A stretch of 58,127 nucleotides of DNA from Victivallales bacterium (GCA_017548425.1 JAFZAB010000122.1:1-58127); one strand, 5' to 3'. Numbered from the stretch's first letter, positions 16,485 through 26,760 are shown. Notes: a model not told the origin generated them from the letters alone. Numbers and translations: made by a program.

Positions 16485-19400
16485 TTATTTCCAATCCTCT
16501 TCCTTCACAAATCCAACATAATCCAGATTCGTGCCTTTGCCGTCGGTATTTTCCAGTTGGATGACGTGCTTTCCGGCCTTCAATGGAATGACGATTGGCT
16601 TGCCGTCGCGAATCGCCGTGAAGAGCGTCCATTCGTAGGGCGTATCACCGAAGCCGCCGCTGCCAGGGAAAGTGAAGACGCCCATGTCGTTGTCATCGAT
16701 TTTTAAGCGACGCATCGCGCCGTTTGGATTGCAGTAACAAGCTGTGAAGAGGTAATTTCCATCGGTCGGAATGGTCACTTCCCACGACAGCGCATGGCCT
16801 GCTTTGTCCCAATGGGAGATCGCCTTACCATGGACTCCCGGCTTGTCGTCGCGGATATGGACATCACCGCCAGTCTGCGCCGTAAATGCTTCCGCTTCAG
16901 CAAAATAGCCTTTTGGCAAGCCATTGTTGGCAATCTGCGCCAAGACCTGTCCTTTCAATTGACGGCCATCCGGTCGCGTCAAAACGAATCGGACAGCCCC
17001 ATGGAAGCGATTGTCCGACATGAATTTGATCTTCCGAACCGTCCGTTCGCCAGCCTTCAAATCAATGTCGAACGACGCCGTGTCACTTGTGACTCCCGTC
17101 GGCAGTTGAATCGTCACCGTTCCTTTTAACGCTTCATGTCGCGACGCGACGACGACCAGTTGTATCACATTGTCGGTCTTGCCTTTACCATCCATGAACG
17201 TCCCGTTCAGATTGGGCGATTCGCTCTCCAGATCATACGGCGGCAACGCCTCCGTCGCGTATCCCATCGCATTCGCCGCCATGCGCATGCGGTAGTGGTG
17301 CTCCTGCATGAAGCATGGGCGACGGTCCATCGCCGGAATATCCGTCGAATAGACTCGGAATTCGCCATTGATCGGCGATGCGATGATCTCTTCCCGCCAA
17401 TCGCCGATGATATCCGCAATCAGCACCATGCCGCCGAAGGAATGGTCCGACACAGGACCACCGTTGTGGTCGGTGATTTTTCCGCCGAAAATCTCCTTTT
17501 GCAAATCCGCATCCCAATAGATCGTCCAACGGCCGAAACGGTATGTCGGCGTCTCCGTATTTTCGAGCGTCCTGCCGTCCGCCGTCATGAGCCAACCTTT
17601 CACGAGGCCACGTTTGTTCGTGCCAGGCTCAAGGATATGCATGTCCGCCCCAGCGATTTCCGCGCCCGGATACAGCGGATCGATATCCGCGATCTGGCCT
17701 TTGCCATCGACATGATGCGTTGGTTCGTCCAGTTCCCAATACAGCTTGCCCGTCTTCGCATCCGCCATGCAGAGGCCGCCCGTCTTCTGCGCCGATTCAA
17801 TCGTCCATGCGACTTGCAGGCCGGGCTTGTCCGGCATCAATTTGCCGAAGAACACGCCGTCGGGATGGCCTTTTCCGATGCTCCATAACGGCGTTCCGTT
17901 GTCGTCGATAACCGCACTGCCGAGCACGATTTCATCCCGTCCATCGCCATCGACATCCAACGCGTAATTCGTATGGGCACCCTGCCCGTACCATTTGCGC
18001 GGCAGTTCCGCGTTGTCGTAACTCCATACACGCTGGAGCTTTCCGTTGACCAACTGCCATGTTTCAACGGCCATGTCGTCATACGTGCCGCGCAGGATGC
18101 AGACGCATGGCGTCTTGCCGTCCAGATACGCGATGCACATGAGATTTCGGGCGGAAAAATGATAGGCGGCTTGGCCTTCGCAACCGAAATGGTTGCGGCG
18201 AATCCACGGCGCACGGTCGATTTCCTTACCCGTCATGCCGTCGAGCACGACGAAATATTCGTCTCCCGAATAGACGTGGCCGTCCGCTTCACGATGGTCG
18301 CCGTCGCTGATTTTCGTGATGACCTCCGCCTTGCCGTCGCCGTCGAGATCCTGCACGCAGTACGGTGAATACCAGATGCCTCGTTCGATGTCCCAACCGA
18401 GATCGTACGTCCACAGCCGTGTACCGTCGCTCAAAAACGCCTCCAATTTATAGGTATCAGGCGATTTCGTCCAGACGACGCTCCACGGATCAATATTGCC
18501 GGCGGGAATCTTGACGACGAAATCATAGTCGCCATCGCCGTTCAAATCGCCGAAACCAACCTTCTGAATTCGCGCGTTCGGATCGCTTAGTTTATAGGAT
18601 TTGTAGGCATGGCTGCCTTTTGCCTCACGCTTCCAGACAGCCGCCTCACCGCTCTTTCCGCCATTGATTTCACGGACAATGTATGTCGCGTTTTCAACGG
18701 GATTTGCATCCAGAAAATCGCATGTCTGGCGGATTGGCGACGCATTGAGTTTCGACTCTTTTCCATCGACTTTCCGATAGATGTCAAACGCCGCCTGCGC
18801 AATATCCTCCTTCAGCAACCGCCAGCTGACATACACGCCGCCATCCGTTTCCTGCGCCACAACGCCACGGTTGAATTTCTCCACAACTTTCGTCTTCGCA
18901 TGGCCTTCCACCAACGGTTTCGGTTTCATCGCATCCGATTTGGCCTCTTCGATCGCGATGCAATCGACATACAAATCCGCCGCGCGGCTTCCGACAATCC
19001 GCAACATAACGCCATCAATGTCGTCCTCCACTTGGAAAAACGAACGGATTGGCTGCCATTTGTCTGGCGACTTGTAGAAGTTACGGCTTCTCGCCGCCGT
19101 CCACGTCACGCGTTCGTTGCCTTTATAACCAACCAATTCCAGCCGCGACGTGTTCACGACGCTTCCTTTCATCCAGCAGCGCAAGACGTATTCATGGCCG
19201 CTTTTCACGGGGAAGAGCATTGCATTCGCCACATTCCAGTCGCGACCGTCCGGCGAGACGATATGCAGCGATTGCTTTCCTTCCTTATGCTCGTCACTGA
19301 CAGTTGCGCCGCCCACGCGGTCACGATGGAACCAACTCCAACCGACAGGTGTCTCGCCAATCTTGCCGACTTCGAAGTCTGGATTGCTCAAGCCGTTACG

Positions 19401-19898
19401 CACATCCTCCAGTTTCGTCACAAGAAAATAATCAATGTAGGCGGGGCCTAAGGATTGCGGCGGCGGCGTCTTGTAGCAGTCGTCGAACCAGCAGTCGAAA
19501 AAGCCATTGTCGATACGGATGGCGGATGCGATGACGCCGCTGTTGAACCGCCGCCACGTCTTCCCATTATCCAACGACAGGCCGATCGTACGGTACGATC
19601 CATGCATTTCAATGGAATAGAAGCCCGGCTCCGGAATCGGAAGGCGAATATGTAGGACGGGTGCCCCTTCGTCATGCGTCTTGTGGTCTTCTTTCGTGAC
19701 AGGACTGCGCACGACGACACCGCCCGACCACGCCTTCTTGTTCACATCCGTTGACCAGATGGACCAGCTGTTTGGCCGCAATTCCTCCTGATTGGTCGCC
19801 TCACGGTTCACAATCACCGTCTCCGCCTCAATCTGCATTTGTGCATATACCTGCAATGCAAGAAGAAACGCCACTACAGCCAAACAATGCTTTTTCAT
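16485..19898 (-). CDS. Rhamnogalacturonan endolyase, PL11-like, with several carbohydrate-binding domains
   Basis: A 1,137-residue exported enzyme (signal peptide 1-19). Order: a carbohydrate-binding-type domain (20-165), a CBM4/9-like domain (about 168-320, NPDFEVGKIGETPVGWSWF), the PL11 catalytic propeller (about 335-960) with repeated calcium loops GDLNGDGDYDF, QDLDGDGKAEV and DVDGDGRDEIV, and a C-terminal CBM35-like domain (about 985-1137, ending NLDYVGFV). PL11 enzymes cut the rhamnose-galacturonate backbone of pectin RG-I by beta-elimination with Ca. The family core is about 600 residues, so this is an enlarged version. AAAGGAAG precedes the ATG. It heads a leftward pair with the phosphoesterase, 40 bp apart. 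Confidence 0.85.
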   Translation of the reverse strand: MKKHCLAVVAFLLALQVYAQMQIEAETVIVNREATNQEELRPNSWSIWSTDVNKKAWSGGVVVRSPVTKEDHKTHDEGAPVLHIRLPIPEPGFYSIEMHGSYRTIGLSLDNGKTWRRFNSGVIASAIRIDNGFFDCWFDDCYKTPPPQSLGPAYIDYFLVTKLEDVRNGLSNPDFEVGKIGETPVGWSWFHRDRVGGATVSDEHKEGKQSLHIVSPDGRDWNVANAMLFPVKSGHEYVLRCWMKGSVVNTSRLELVGYKGNERVTWTAARSRNFYKSPDKWQPIRSFFQVEDDIDGVMLRIVGSRAADLYVDCIAIEEAKSDAMKPKPLVEGHAKTKVVEKFNRGVVAQETDGGVYVSWRLLKEDIAQAAFDIYRKVDGKESKLNASPIRQTCDFLDANPVENATYIVREINGGKSGEAAVWKREAKGSHAYKSYKLSDPNARIQKVGFGDLNGDGDYDFVVKIPAGNIDPWSVVWTKSPDTYKLEAFLSDGTRLWTYDLGWDIERGIWYSPYCVQDLDGDGKAEVITKISDGDHREADGHVYSGDEYFVVLDGMTGKEIDRAPWIRRNHFGCEGQAAYHFSARNLMCIAYLDGKTPCVCILRGTYDDMAVETWQLVNGKLQRVWSYDNAELPRKWYGQGAHTNYALDVDGDGRDEIVLGSAVIDDNGTPLWSIGKGHPDGVFFGKLMPDKPGLQVAWTIESAQKTGGLCMADAKTGKLYWELDEPTHHVDGKGQIADIDPLYPGAEIAGADMHILEPGTNKRGLVKGWLMTADGRTLENTETPTYRFGRWTIYWDADLQKEIFGGKITDHNGGPVSDHSFGGMVLIADIIGDWREEIIASPINGEFRVYSTDIPAMDRRPCFMQEHHYRMRMAANAMGYATEALPPYDLESESPNLNGTFMDGKGKTDNVIQLVVVASRHEALKGTVTIQLPTGVTSDTASFDIDLKAGERTVRKIKFMSDNRFHGAVRFVLTRPDGRQLKGQVLAQIANNGLPKGYFAEAEAFTAQTGGDVHIRDDKPGVHGKAISHWDKAGHALSWEVTIPTDGNYLFTACYCNPNGAMRRLKIDDNDMGVFTFPGSGGFGDTPYEWTLFTAIRDGKPIVIPLKAGKHVIQLENTDGKGTNLDYVGFVKEEDWK

Positions 19899-19914
19899 CT
19901 TGGTCTTCCTTTTT

Positions 19915-19955
19915 CCTAGATAATCTAGAGCTTCTTGAATTTCTAGAGCTTCTAG
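19915..19955. repeat. 9-bp tandem repeat (CTAGAGCTT)
   Basis: Degenerate words CTAGAGCTT-CTTGAATTT-CTAGAGCTT in the 60-bp space between the M55 peptidase stop (19959) and the PL11 start (19898), next to the M55 stop codon. Confidence 0.6.
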
Positions 19956-19958
19956 TTT

Positions 19959-20816
19959 TTACTCTATGCTCAAGCCTTTCCACTTTGGCGTGATGCCGAA
20001 GCGTTTGTTGTGCACGCCGGCCGCCCAGCCGACATACTGCGAATACACATCGACGAAATCCGTGCCGCGCGTCACAACGGTCTGGTGGTCGATTCGCTCC
20101 CAGCCACGCTTCTCATAGGCGATGACGTTGTTCGGGCACATGAATTCAATCTTGTACTCGATCTTCGACGGTATCTTCTTGATTTTGAATTTCTTAAGGT
20201 TCTTCAACGCCTTCTCCGCCGTCGCCTCGATGTCTTTCTGCACATCAAGCGGATTACGGTTGATGGTCGTGTAGCGGGACATGGAATGCTTCGTGCAGAC
20301 GGTCATGACATCCGGCAGGAATGCTTTGGCCTCGCGGCAAGCCGCCTGGTCGCCCGTAACAAGAATCATCGGCACGCCGAAATACGCGGCTTCGTAGGCG
20401 TTGATGCCGATTTCGCCAATCTTTTCGCCGTTGATCCACATGTTGCAGACGTGATGGCTGTCGTAGCTGTGGTTCATGTAGCCGTCGGAAACGCCTTCCA
20501 TCGCATGGAAACCGATTTCAATCGCGGCATCAAAACTCGCATCCGTATAAACGCATGGCGCCAAATCGCCGCCGATGGTCCCCAACTGCGCGGGATACTG
20601 CAACTTCGTGATATCCATGGAGTTGCTACCGCCATGACCGTCCCAGACGACGATTTCGTCCGCGCCGCCTTTCAGCAAGCCGCGCACACAGGCGTTCACT
20701 TCGTCCATCAGCACCTGGCAGGCGATGGGTGTGTTGACGGTCTTGTTGCCGATTCCGTCCGAACGACCGTTGATTCCCGCAGGGCCTTCCAAATCCGTCA
20801 TGATCATGATTTTCAT
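19959..20816 (-). CDS. M55 family D-aminopeptidase-like metallopeptidase (DppA)
   Basis: A 285-residue cytoplasmic protein with M55 landmarks: MTDLEGPAGI at the start (Asp and Glu zinc ligands), VVWDGHGG (about 62-69), IGFHAMEG with a ligand His (about 101-108), MNHSY and NGEKIGEIGINA. DppA-type enzymes release D-amino acids from short peptides, for example cell-wall D-Ala peptides. The ATG at 20816 follows AAAAGGAAACAATCT; an upstream in-frame ATG at 20840 adds eight residues and overlaps the neighbour. It begins 20 bp after the six-hairpin glycosidase stop, so both are likely cotranscribed, linking peptide and glycan use. Confidence 0.85.
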   Translation of the reverse strand: MKIMIMTDLEGPAGINGRSDGIGNKTVNTPIACQVLMDEVNACVRGLLKGGADEIVVWDGHGGSNSMDITKLQYPAQLGTIGGDLAPCVYTDASFDAAIEIGFHAMEGVSDGYMNHSYDSHHVCNMWINGEKIGEIGINAYEAAYFGVPMILVTGDQAACREAKAFLPDVMTVCTKHSMSRYTTINRNPLDVQKDIEATAEKALKNLKKFKIKKIPSKIEYKIEFMCPNNVIAYEKRGWERIDHQTVVTRGTDFVDVYSQYVGWAAGVHNKRFGITPKWKGLSIE

Positions 20817-20836
20817 AGATTGTTTCCTTTTTGTTT

Positions 20837-22717
20837 TCAAGAGTTTAAGGTTACTACTTTATCAATTGCTGTTTCACGTCCATTTTCCACAAGCAGCGTC
20901 CGTTTCGCGTCCGCCACGATGTCGAACTCATGGCCGAAAGCGCGTATGGAGCGCAATTCCATGCAGTTGCAACCGTCTGGCAACCATGGCTTCACCGTGA
21001 ACGACCGCAGGCCTTGTGGCACGATGCCAAACAGGCCTTCCGTCACGATACGGCAGTACAGTGCGCTTTCCGCCGCCAGATGGCGGCGATTGCCTTCCGG
21101 CCATGCCTCGACGGGATACGGCACATGTTCGCCCAACAGACGGCTTGCCGAATAGGCTTGGAACTTGTCCATCACCGTCGCGCCATAGCCTGCCGCGAAC
21201 GCGCCGCGGAAGCCGTACAGCAGACTGCGGTCCCATGTGATCTTGTCGCCCTCCTGACTCAGCATCCCTTCACCGTTCCACAGATACGGTGAAAACATCG
21301 CTGCCACCGTGCCTTCCGCCCGCGTCTCGATTCCCATGCACAGCGGAATGCCGATCCACGACCGCAGGACGTCGCAACCGTCAAAATACTGATACGTTTT
21401 GAAGCCGTGCAACGTCCGTCCGAAATGCTTTTCGATTGCCTTTTCGATTTCGCAGGCCTGTTTTTTATACGTTGCAACCAGTTGCGTCTCACCAAGTTCC
21501 GCCGCCAGTTTCGCACCAAGCGTCAAACCGCCATAATACAAAACAGATGTGTTCAGATTCGCGTCGCCATGCGGCAGACGACCTTCCAATTCGTCTGAAT
21601 CCGACTCGACAACGCCCTTCTCGTTCACTTTCCGACGACAGTATTCCAATGTCCATTTGATTCCAGGCCAAAGCTTTATGGCGAAGTCTCGTCGGCCCGA
21701 CGCCAACACGAAACGCGTCGCGCCATAGGCGTACATCGCCGCGTCACCACGGTCTCCCGCGCCTTCCCAGATGTCGAAACCTTCCGCGATGACCGATGAC
21801 GGAATCCGATGGAAATCAGGCCCCATGAACGGCATATAATGGCTGTAGGCGTTCAGCGAGGCCTCCAACGCCAATTTGTCTCCCGTGAACGCAAACCACG
21901 GCCCCGCATATTCCACTTGGTCGTTGCACCACGTCGCCGCATAGTAGCTGTCGCCGCCAGGCCCGTGCATGGGGCCGCCATGCGTGTCGAAGATGCTTTC
22001 GCCTGTGCGCAGCTTGCACATTTTGTATTCGGCATCGATTTCCTCAATGCCTGTATGCAAATCCAACGGAGCCTGCAGTTCCGCCACACGGGCCTGCCGC
22101 CGCAACAGTTCCGTGGAAGCATCCAGCCGTTCGTACGGCTCGTTGGCGAGCCGTGCCGAAATCTGCAAGCCGTATTCAACCGTCTCGCCAGGCTGAATCA
22201 CACGTTCGGCCGACGGTGTCATCAACGCACAGACAACATACACGCCGTTACAACCACGACCATAAACCTCTTTCCCGTTGTTGGTTACAGCGACGTTGCA
22301 TGGCTTGCCGCCCGTATTCGTCACCGTCACGGTTTCGCACATCGACCGCGCATCAACGCATGGGAACAGCCGCCGCCGTATGCGCAACGCGCCTTGCGTG
22401 CAGCTTTCGAGATTCAGAACACCGTCGAAGCGAATCACTTCGGGAAACTCTTCCATTGGCGTTCCGTCGATTTCCATCGACGGCAACCATGCGTCATCCG
22501 CATTCAGCCTGAATGACGCATGCGTGTTGTTTGGAATCGTCCGCAACATCGGCCACACCAAACGCCGTTTGAGCAACAGTTTACCGCCCTCAGCAACGCC
22601 GTATAGCACAATCAACGAGACTTTCCGCCCGCTCATTTCCATATGGTCTTCATGCGGAAGATTTTTGTCTTCCCGCACGTTCCACACGATTCCGTTTCCT
22701 GCCAATTTCCAACGCAT
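20837..22717 (-). CDS. Cytoplasmic six-hairpin ((alpha/alpha)6) glycosidase, family uncertain
   Basis: A 626-residue protein without a signal peptide. An N-terminal beta domain (1-230) is followed by a helical barrel: LRTGESIFDTHGGPMHGPGGDSYYAATWCNDQVEYAGPWFAFTGD (given in parts: GPGGDSYYAATWCNDQ and EYAGPWFAF), then EGAGDRGDAAMYAYGA, SDSDELEGRLPHGDANLN and a C-terminal beta tail ending at LNS. The acidic pairs in CNDQVEY and GDRGD are where six-hairpin glycosidases (GH78, GH95, GH127-like) keep catalytic residues, but I cannot assign the family. The ATG at 22717 is chosen because the DNA upstream is repeat sequence. Confidence 0.65.
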   Translation of the reverse strand: MRWKLAGNGIVWNVREDKNLPHEDHMEMSGRKVSLIVLYGVAEGGKLLLKRRLVWPMLRTIPNNTHASFRLNADDAWLPSMEIDGTPMEEFPEVIRFDGVLNLESCTQGALRIRRRLFPCVDARSMCETVTVTNTGGKPCNVAVTNNGKEVYGRGCNGVYVVCALMTPSAERVIQPGETVEYGLQISARLANEPYERLDASTELLRRQARVAELQAPLDLHTGIEEIDAEYKMCKLRTGESIFDTHGGPMHGPGGDSYYAATWCNDQVEYAGPWFAFTGDKLALEASLNAYSHYMPFMGPDFHRIPSSVIAEGFDIWEGAGDRGDAAMYAYGATRFVLASGRRDFAIKLWPGIKWTLEYCRRKVNEKGVVESDSDELEGRLPHGDANLNTSVLYYGGLTLGAKLAAELGETQLVATYKKQACEIEKAIEKHFGRTLHGFKTYQYFDGCDVLRSWIGIPLCMGIETRAEGTVAAMFSPYLWNGEGMLSQEGDKITWDRSLLYGFRGAFAAGYGATVMDKFQAYSASRLLGEHVPYPVEAWPEGNRRHLAAESALYCRIVTEGLFGIVPQGLRSFTVKPWLPDGCNCMELRSIRAFGHEFDIVADAKRTLLVENGRETAIDKVVTLNS

Positions 22718-22721
22718 TTTC

Positions 22722-22755
22722 AATTCATAATTCATAATGCATAATTCATAATTTA
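22722..22755. repeat. 7-bp tandem repeat (AATTCAT)
   Basis: Four near-exact words AATTCAT-AATTCAT-AATGCAT-AATTCAT directly upstream of the six-hairpin glycosidase start (22717). The leader is therefore repeat DNA and has no clear ribosome site. Confidence 0.75.
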
Positions 22756-22756
22756 T

Positions 22757-22946
22757 TTTACGTGAAGAAATCTCCGCGCGAAGCGCGTATGAAACCGCCG
22801 AGCAGACGGAGCCGTTTGTTTCATTAGCAATCAACGTTTTGTTTCACCATGAAATCCTTATAAATCTAGTCGGCCCGTCTGCGAGGCATTTGTTTATTCA
22901 GTGTATTCTGTGGACTCATCAAAACATTCGTGTGCATTCGTGTCCA
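22757..22946. repeat. Dispersed composite repeat, copy 1
   Basis: Contains the core GCGCGAAGCG, then ACCGCCGAGCAGACGGAGCC, then TCGGCCCGTCTGCGAGGCA, then the 10-bp words ending in ATTAGTGGTT at the stop of the 22,947-26,339 gene. The same blocks in the same order occur at 26,472-26,760 and 33,507-33,728. Confidence 0.75.
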
Positions 22947-25900
22947 TTAGTGGTTCTTTTTCACAAGCAGATAGCGCCCTGCGCCTTTCAGGCCAGCCTT
23001 GAAGACCAGCCAACCGCCATCGACGGTCATGGGAATCTCACCCATATCCTCCTGCGTCAACGCGGCCTTCGCCACAAGTTTCCAATTGGACGGTTCACCC
23101 AAATCAAACACCCTTCGCGTATCCAGCATCACCGTGAACTCCTTGTCACGCGGATACGGGAAGATGATGGCGCCATCCGCCGTCTTCTGAATCTTCACGG
23201 AGCCGTCCGTCTTGATTTTGCCGTCGCAAGTAATCATCGTGCCTTCCGGATTCACACGCTTGCTGAAATCAAGCAGACCTGCCTTCGCCTCTGCAATTGC
23301 TTCATCGGAAACAGGTTCGAACGTGACATTCGTCACGTCGTTCTTCTTGTTGCGTTCAACATTCAGCGTGCCAATCTGATAGCGACCGGCATCATAGAGG
23401 AATCCATCCAATGGCTGGCGGCCTCCCTTATTGTAAAGTCCTGCCACCCAGATGTAACGGTAATGCTCCGCCGTGGGGATGGTCAACTTGTGCGGACCAC
23501 AGACAAACGTCTCGCCTGCCTTCCATTCCGACGACGGCTTCGGCAGCCCATGGTCGTCTTGGAACATGATGTGGGTTTCACCGCCACGCCGTTCAAGGAA
23601 ATGGATGAACGCCGTCGTCGGCTTCTCCGTCGGCCGTAACGCCGTCCATTCGTAGGAGACTTCTATTTCATTGCCGCCTAGGTATTTGAAATCCTTGACT
23701 TTGACGGATGCCACAGGCATCTTCTGCTTCAGATACGGCATGTCGAACGATGTCCGCGCATCGACAAAAATGTATTCGTCATTCTCCGCATAATCTCCGA
23801 ACACGCCCGGCCTGAACTCGTACGCAGAGAGCACAAGACTGTTTTCTCCCCCCACAAAGACGCCCCATTGCGGAAGCGGGGGCGCCCCCGCAGGCTTCCA
23901 CGTTTCCGCCCCCCAGTTCACCATGACAACCGTCCCATTGTCATACGTAATCAATTGCCGTTCCGTGCAATCCAACGCCAACGCCACGGCGGCGGGAACC
24001 ATCTTTCCGCAGACTTCGTATTGAATCGACTGCACATCCGCGTCGCCATAAATAGCCTGCGCCGCATGCATCAAATGATGTTCGCGCACCGCCCACGCGG
24101 GATTGAAGCATTGTCTGCCGGACACGAATCCCGCATGGCCGTAGGCGATTTCCTGTGCGCGGTACATATCGATGTGATCCTGCGAGCCCGCGTCGCGCCC
24201 CCACGACAGCGAATAGCCTTTCGGATGCCACCGTTCATAGTAGCCCATGCCGTGGTTCACCATCTGCGGATGGAGCTTCAGCAGATCGAAATCCAGATAC
24301 GGTTTGTGCCCGCAGCCGCCGCTGACCTGTGCCTCCGTCCCGTCGCACGCGCCCGCCCAATGGAAGTGGCGGCCGCCTTCACCGAACATCGGCCCTTCAT
24401 GCGTCTTGCGCATGTAGTCGAACAACTCGCTGTCCCTCAATACTTTGAGATGCGCGTTCGCCGCCATCGGCTGTGTCGCGTCATGATCCAATTGATGCGA
24501 CGGCGAGACGCATGTATGGACATCCAGATAACCAGCCGTTGTCTTGTAGCGACGATGGATTTCCGGCGAGTTCATTTGCGCGTATTTCAACGCATGATTG
24601 CATTTCAGGCCGTAGCTCTGCACTTTCGTCCCACCGTTGAACCACGCCTTGCTCCACTTGCCGTCGCTGGCGATGACGACGGACTTTTCGTCAAACGACG
24701 GAGCATCCGGATACAAATCAATATAGTTTTCATGGAGCGACCATGTGTAACCACAGTCGTTGGCGGCTTTTCCGAATTCGATCATCGCTTCGTCGCCGCC
24801 CAGATTCGGATTCGCGGGAATATGGTCTGGCAGCTTCACATCATAACCGAAACGCTGCCAGCTGTGGTAGATGATGGCGGCGTGATCGACGCCCATGTCC
24901 TTCAGCAGACGCAAGCTGTCGCGGCCTTTCTCGAAAGTGCCTCCCCAAAAGTCCAGCATGATTTTCGGGCCGAGCAGTTTGCGGTATTTCGACGGCTCCC
25001 ACGGAATGTTCGGCAGGACTTCCGCAGGATTCGACGAATACGCGATGTACGCGAAATCATGGACGGGATTGCGCGAACCGTCCGTCTTTTTGTTATAGCT
25101 CGAATTGATATCCGCGTAGGAGGCGTCCGATTTCGTCCAATCCATCCGCCGGAAGCTGTACAGATGGTTTTCCGGCGTATAGTCGATGTTCGCCGCCAAA
25201 TACGGGACGGAGAACTGGCGGCGCAATTTTGCGATGGACGTCTTGCCCAGATTCAGCCCTTGAACGGACTGTGTATCGCACAAAACTTCTATGGCCAACG
25301 CCTTGCCAATCAGCTCGAACGTCCATTCCGCATGAACCGTCTCCGCGTCTTCCGCCGCATATTCCACGGAAACTTTCAACTTGTTTCCTTCTTGTGCAAT
25401 CTTCTGGAAACGAACGTTGTACGCATCCACCTTGCGTTCCAGTTTCAGCCGTCCGCCCACCGCAATGCCAAACGGCTCGCCGCCGTTGTAGCTCAGCGTG
25501 AAATCATCCAACATGCCACTTTTCGGCTTGTACGAATAGACCATGCGGCAATCCTGCGCGTCATAGATGAAATTCCAACCATCCGCCGTCTGGACAAGGC
25601 TGTTTTTGCATTCCAGAAGATTGCTCGGCGTGATGCCCTGCCCCGAACGGTTCAGCAGACGCGTCATCGGTGTTTGCATCTGTACTTGTATCGCCTTGTC
25701 TTTCAGCAGGTTGTCCAATTGCTCCGCCAGATTGGCCTCCGTCTTTTCGCCAACCTGCACGAACATGTCCGAAAACAGCGAATAGTCGAAATTCGGATTC
25801 TTGTTCGGACCAGGCTCGACTTGGAAGCGAATCGTGCATTTCTTTCCCGCATACTGGCTCAAATCGACGGACACGTCTTTCCATTTCGAACCTAAATAGT

Positions 25901-26339
25901 AGTCATCCAATATCTTGCGTGGCTCTTCGCCTTCGCCGAAGATAAAACAGAAGAACTCCACGCCGTCGCTCTTATCCTCGCTGACCATCCCCTCGCGCAT
26001 GGCATAGCTGAACGTCAGACCGATTTTGTCCGTCTGAGGGAATTTCAATGTGTAGTCGATCCATGTGCGGCCAGTCGGAATCCGCCACGGCGAATGCAAC
26101 AGCAATGCGTAGCGGCCGTTGTCAAAGCACGGCTTGTTGGCGATGCCCGTCTCCCCCATCATGTCTTCCACCGTGCCTTTCGGCAGCAAATGCTCCTTTT
26201 CGCCATACGACTGGTAGCCCAAATCAAACCATCCGATGTCCAGCAGGTTCGTCTTTCCCAATGGCAGTTCCACGGCATCCTGTGAAATGGCGATGCCTGC
26301 GCTGCACAGCAAAACACTGATCATGGATGAAATCTTCAT
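22947..26339 (-). CDS. Large exported glycosidase-like protein (DUF5696/GH101-related fold)
   Basis: A 1,130-residue protein with a signal peptide (about 1-19), an N-terminal jelly-roll domain (about 25-200, LLHSPWRIPTGRTWIDYTLK), a sandwich domain (to about 440), a TIM-barrel-type catalytic region (about 455-800: GPKIMLDFWGGTFEKG, YTWSLHENYIDLYPD, TAGYLDVHTCVSPSHQ, GPMFGEGG) and C-terminal beta domains. Asp in YLDVHT and Glu in GPMFGEGG are candidate catalytic residues by analogy with GH101/DUF5696 proteins. Likely removes a glycan unit outside the cell; substrate unknown. Start supported by CAGGAGATGATGCC before the ATG. The final Asn-His and stop come from the repeat at 22,925-22,950. Confidence 0.6.
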   Translation of the reverse strand: MKISSMISVLLCSAGIAISQDAVELPLGKTNLLDIGWFDLGYQSYGEKEHLLPKGTVEDMMGETGIANKPCFDNGRYALLLHSPWRIPTGRTWIDYTLKFPQTDKIGLTFSYAMREGMVSEDKSDGVEFFCFIFGEGEEPRKILDDYYLGSKWKDVSVDLSQYAGKKCTIRFQVEPGPNKNPNFDYSLFSDMFVQVGEKTEANLAEQLDNLLKDKAIQVQMQTPMTRLLNRSGQGITPSNLLECKNSLVQTADGWNFIYDAQDCRMVYSYKPKSGMLDDFTLSYNGGEPFGIAVGGRLKLERKVDAYNVRFQKIAQEGNKLKVSVEYAAEDAETVHAEWTFELIGKALAIEVLCDTQSVQGLNLGKTSIAKLRRQFSVPYLAANIDYTPENHLYSFRRMDWTKSDASYADINSSYNKKTDGSRNPVHDFAYIAYSSNPAEVLPNIPWEPSKYRKLLGPKIMLDFWGGTFEKGRDSLRLLKDMGVDHAAIIYHSWQRFGYDVKLPDHIPANPNLGGDEAMIEFGKAANDCGYTWSLHENYIDLYPDAPSFDEKSVVIASDGKWSKAWFNGGTKVQSYGLKCNHALKYAQMNSPEIHRRYKTTAGYLDVHTCVSPSHQLDHDATQPMAANAHLKVLRDSELFDYMRKTHEGPMFGEGGRHFHWAGACDGTEAQVSGGCGHKPYLDFDLLKLHPQMVNHGMGYYERWHPKGYSLSWGRDAGSQDHIDMYRAQEIAYGHAGFVSGRQCFNPAWAVREHHLMHAAQAIYGDADVQSIQYEVCGKMVPAAVALALDCTERQLITYDNGTVVMVNWGAETWKPAGAPPLPQWGVFVGGENSLVLSAYEFRPGVFGDYAENDEYIFVDARTSFDMPYLKQKMPVASVKVKDFKYLGGNEIEVSYEWTALRPTEKPTTAFIHFLERRGGETHIMFQDDHGLPKPSSEWKAGETFVCGPHKLTIPTAEHYRYIWVAGLYNKGGRQPLDGFLYDAGRYQIGTLNVERNKKNDVTNVTFEPVSDEAIAEAKAGLLDFSKRVNPEGTMITCDGKIKTDGSVKIQKTADGAIIFPYPRDKEFTVMLDTRRVFDLGEPSNWKLVAKAALTQEDMGEIPMTVDGGWLVFKAGLKGAGRYLLVKKNH

Positions 26340-26404
26340 GGCATCATCTCCTGTAAGTTATTTGCATTCATTCTTTTTCCATTACATAAAACATTGCACA
26401 AGAG

Positions 26405-26443
26405 TATTCTGGAATCACTGGATATTCTGGATGTTCTGGAATC
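26405..26443. repeat. 9-bp tandem repeat (ATTCTGGAT)
   Basis: Four to five degenerate words of TATTCTGGA / ATCACTGGA / TATTCTGGA / TGTTCTGGA in the space between two leftward genes. Related arrays occur at 29,235, 33,478 and 34,561. Confidence 0.75.
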
Positions 26444-26471
26444 AGGCCTTCTCCTGTCTCAGTTAACGACT

Positions 26472-26760
26472 ATGGACTTCAAGCTTTCGCATGACATTGT
26501 TTGCGCTTGCGCGAAGCGCTTTCAAAACCGCCGCAGCCAACAGACCATGGACTTCAAGCTTTCGCATGACGTTGTTTGCGCTTGCGCGAAGCGTGACGAA
26601 CCGCCGAGCAGACGGAGCCGTTTGCATCATTCGATATCAACGTCTTGTTTCATCATTGAGTCTTAGAATACCGTCGGCCCGGCGGCGAGGCAATCTGTGT
26701 ATTCTGTGTAATCTGTGGTTTGATCAAATTTCGTGTCCATTCGTGTCTATTCGTGGTTCA
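26472..26760. repeat. Dispersed composite repeat, copy 2, with internal 47-bp duplication
   Basis: The 47-bp block starting ATGGACTTCAAGCTTTCGCA appears twice (26472-26518 and 26547-26593, one mismatch). It is followed by ACCGCCGAGCAGACGGAGCC, TCGGCCCGGCGGCGAGGCA and 10-bp words (TTCGTGTCCATTCGTGTCTA) that touch the stop codon of the DUF4838 gene at 26,761. The 421-bp space 26,340-26,760 contains only this repeat and the 9-bp array before it. Confidence 0.8.

Noticed and set aside
23868..25895. 675-codon plus-strand frame inside the DUF5696-like gene
   Set aside because: Arg/His-rich antisense shadow produced by codon bias of the real minus-strand gene.
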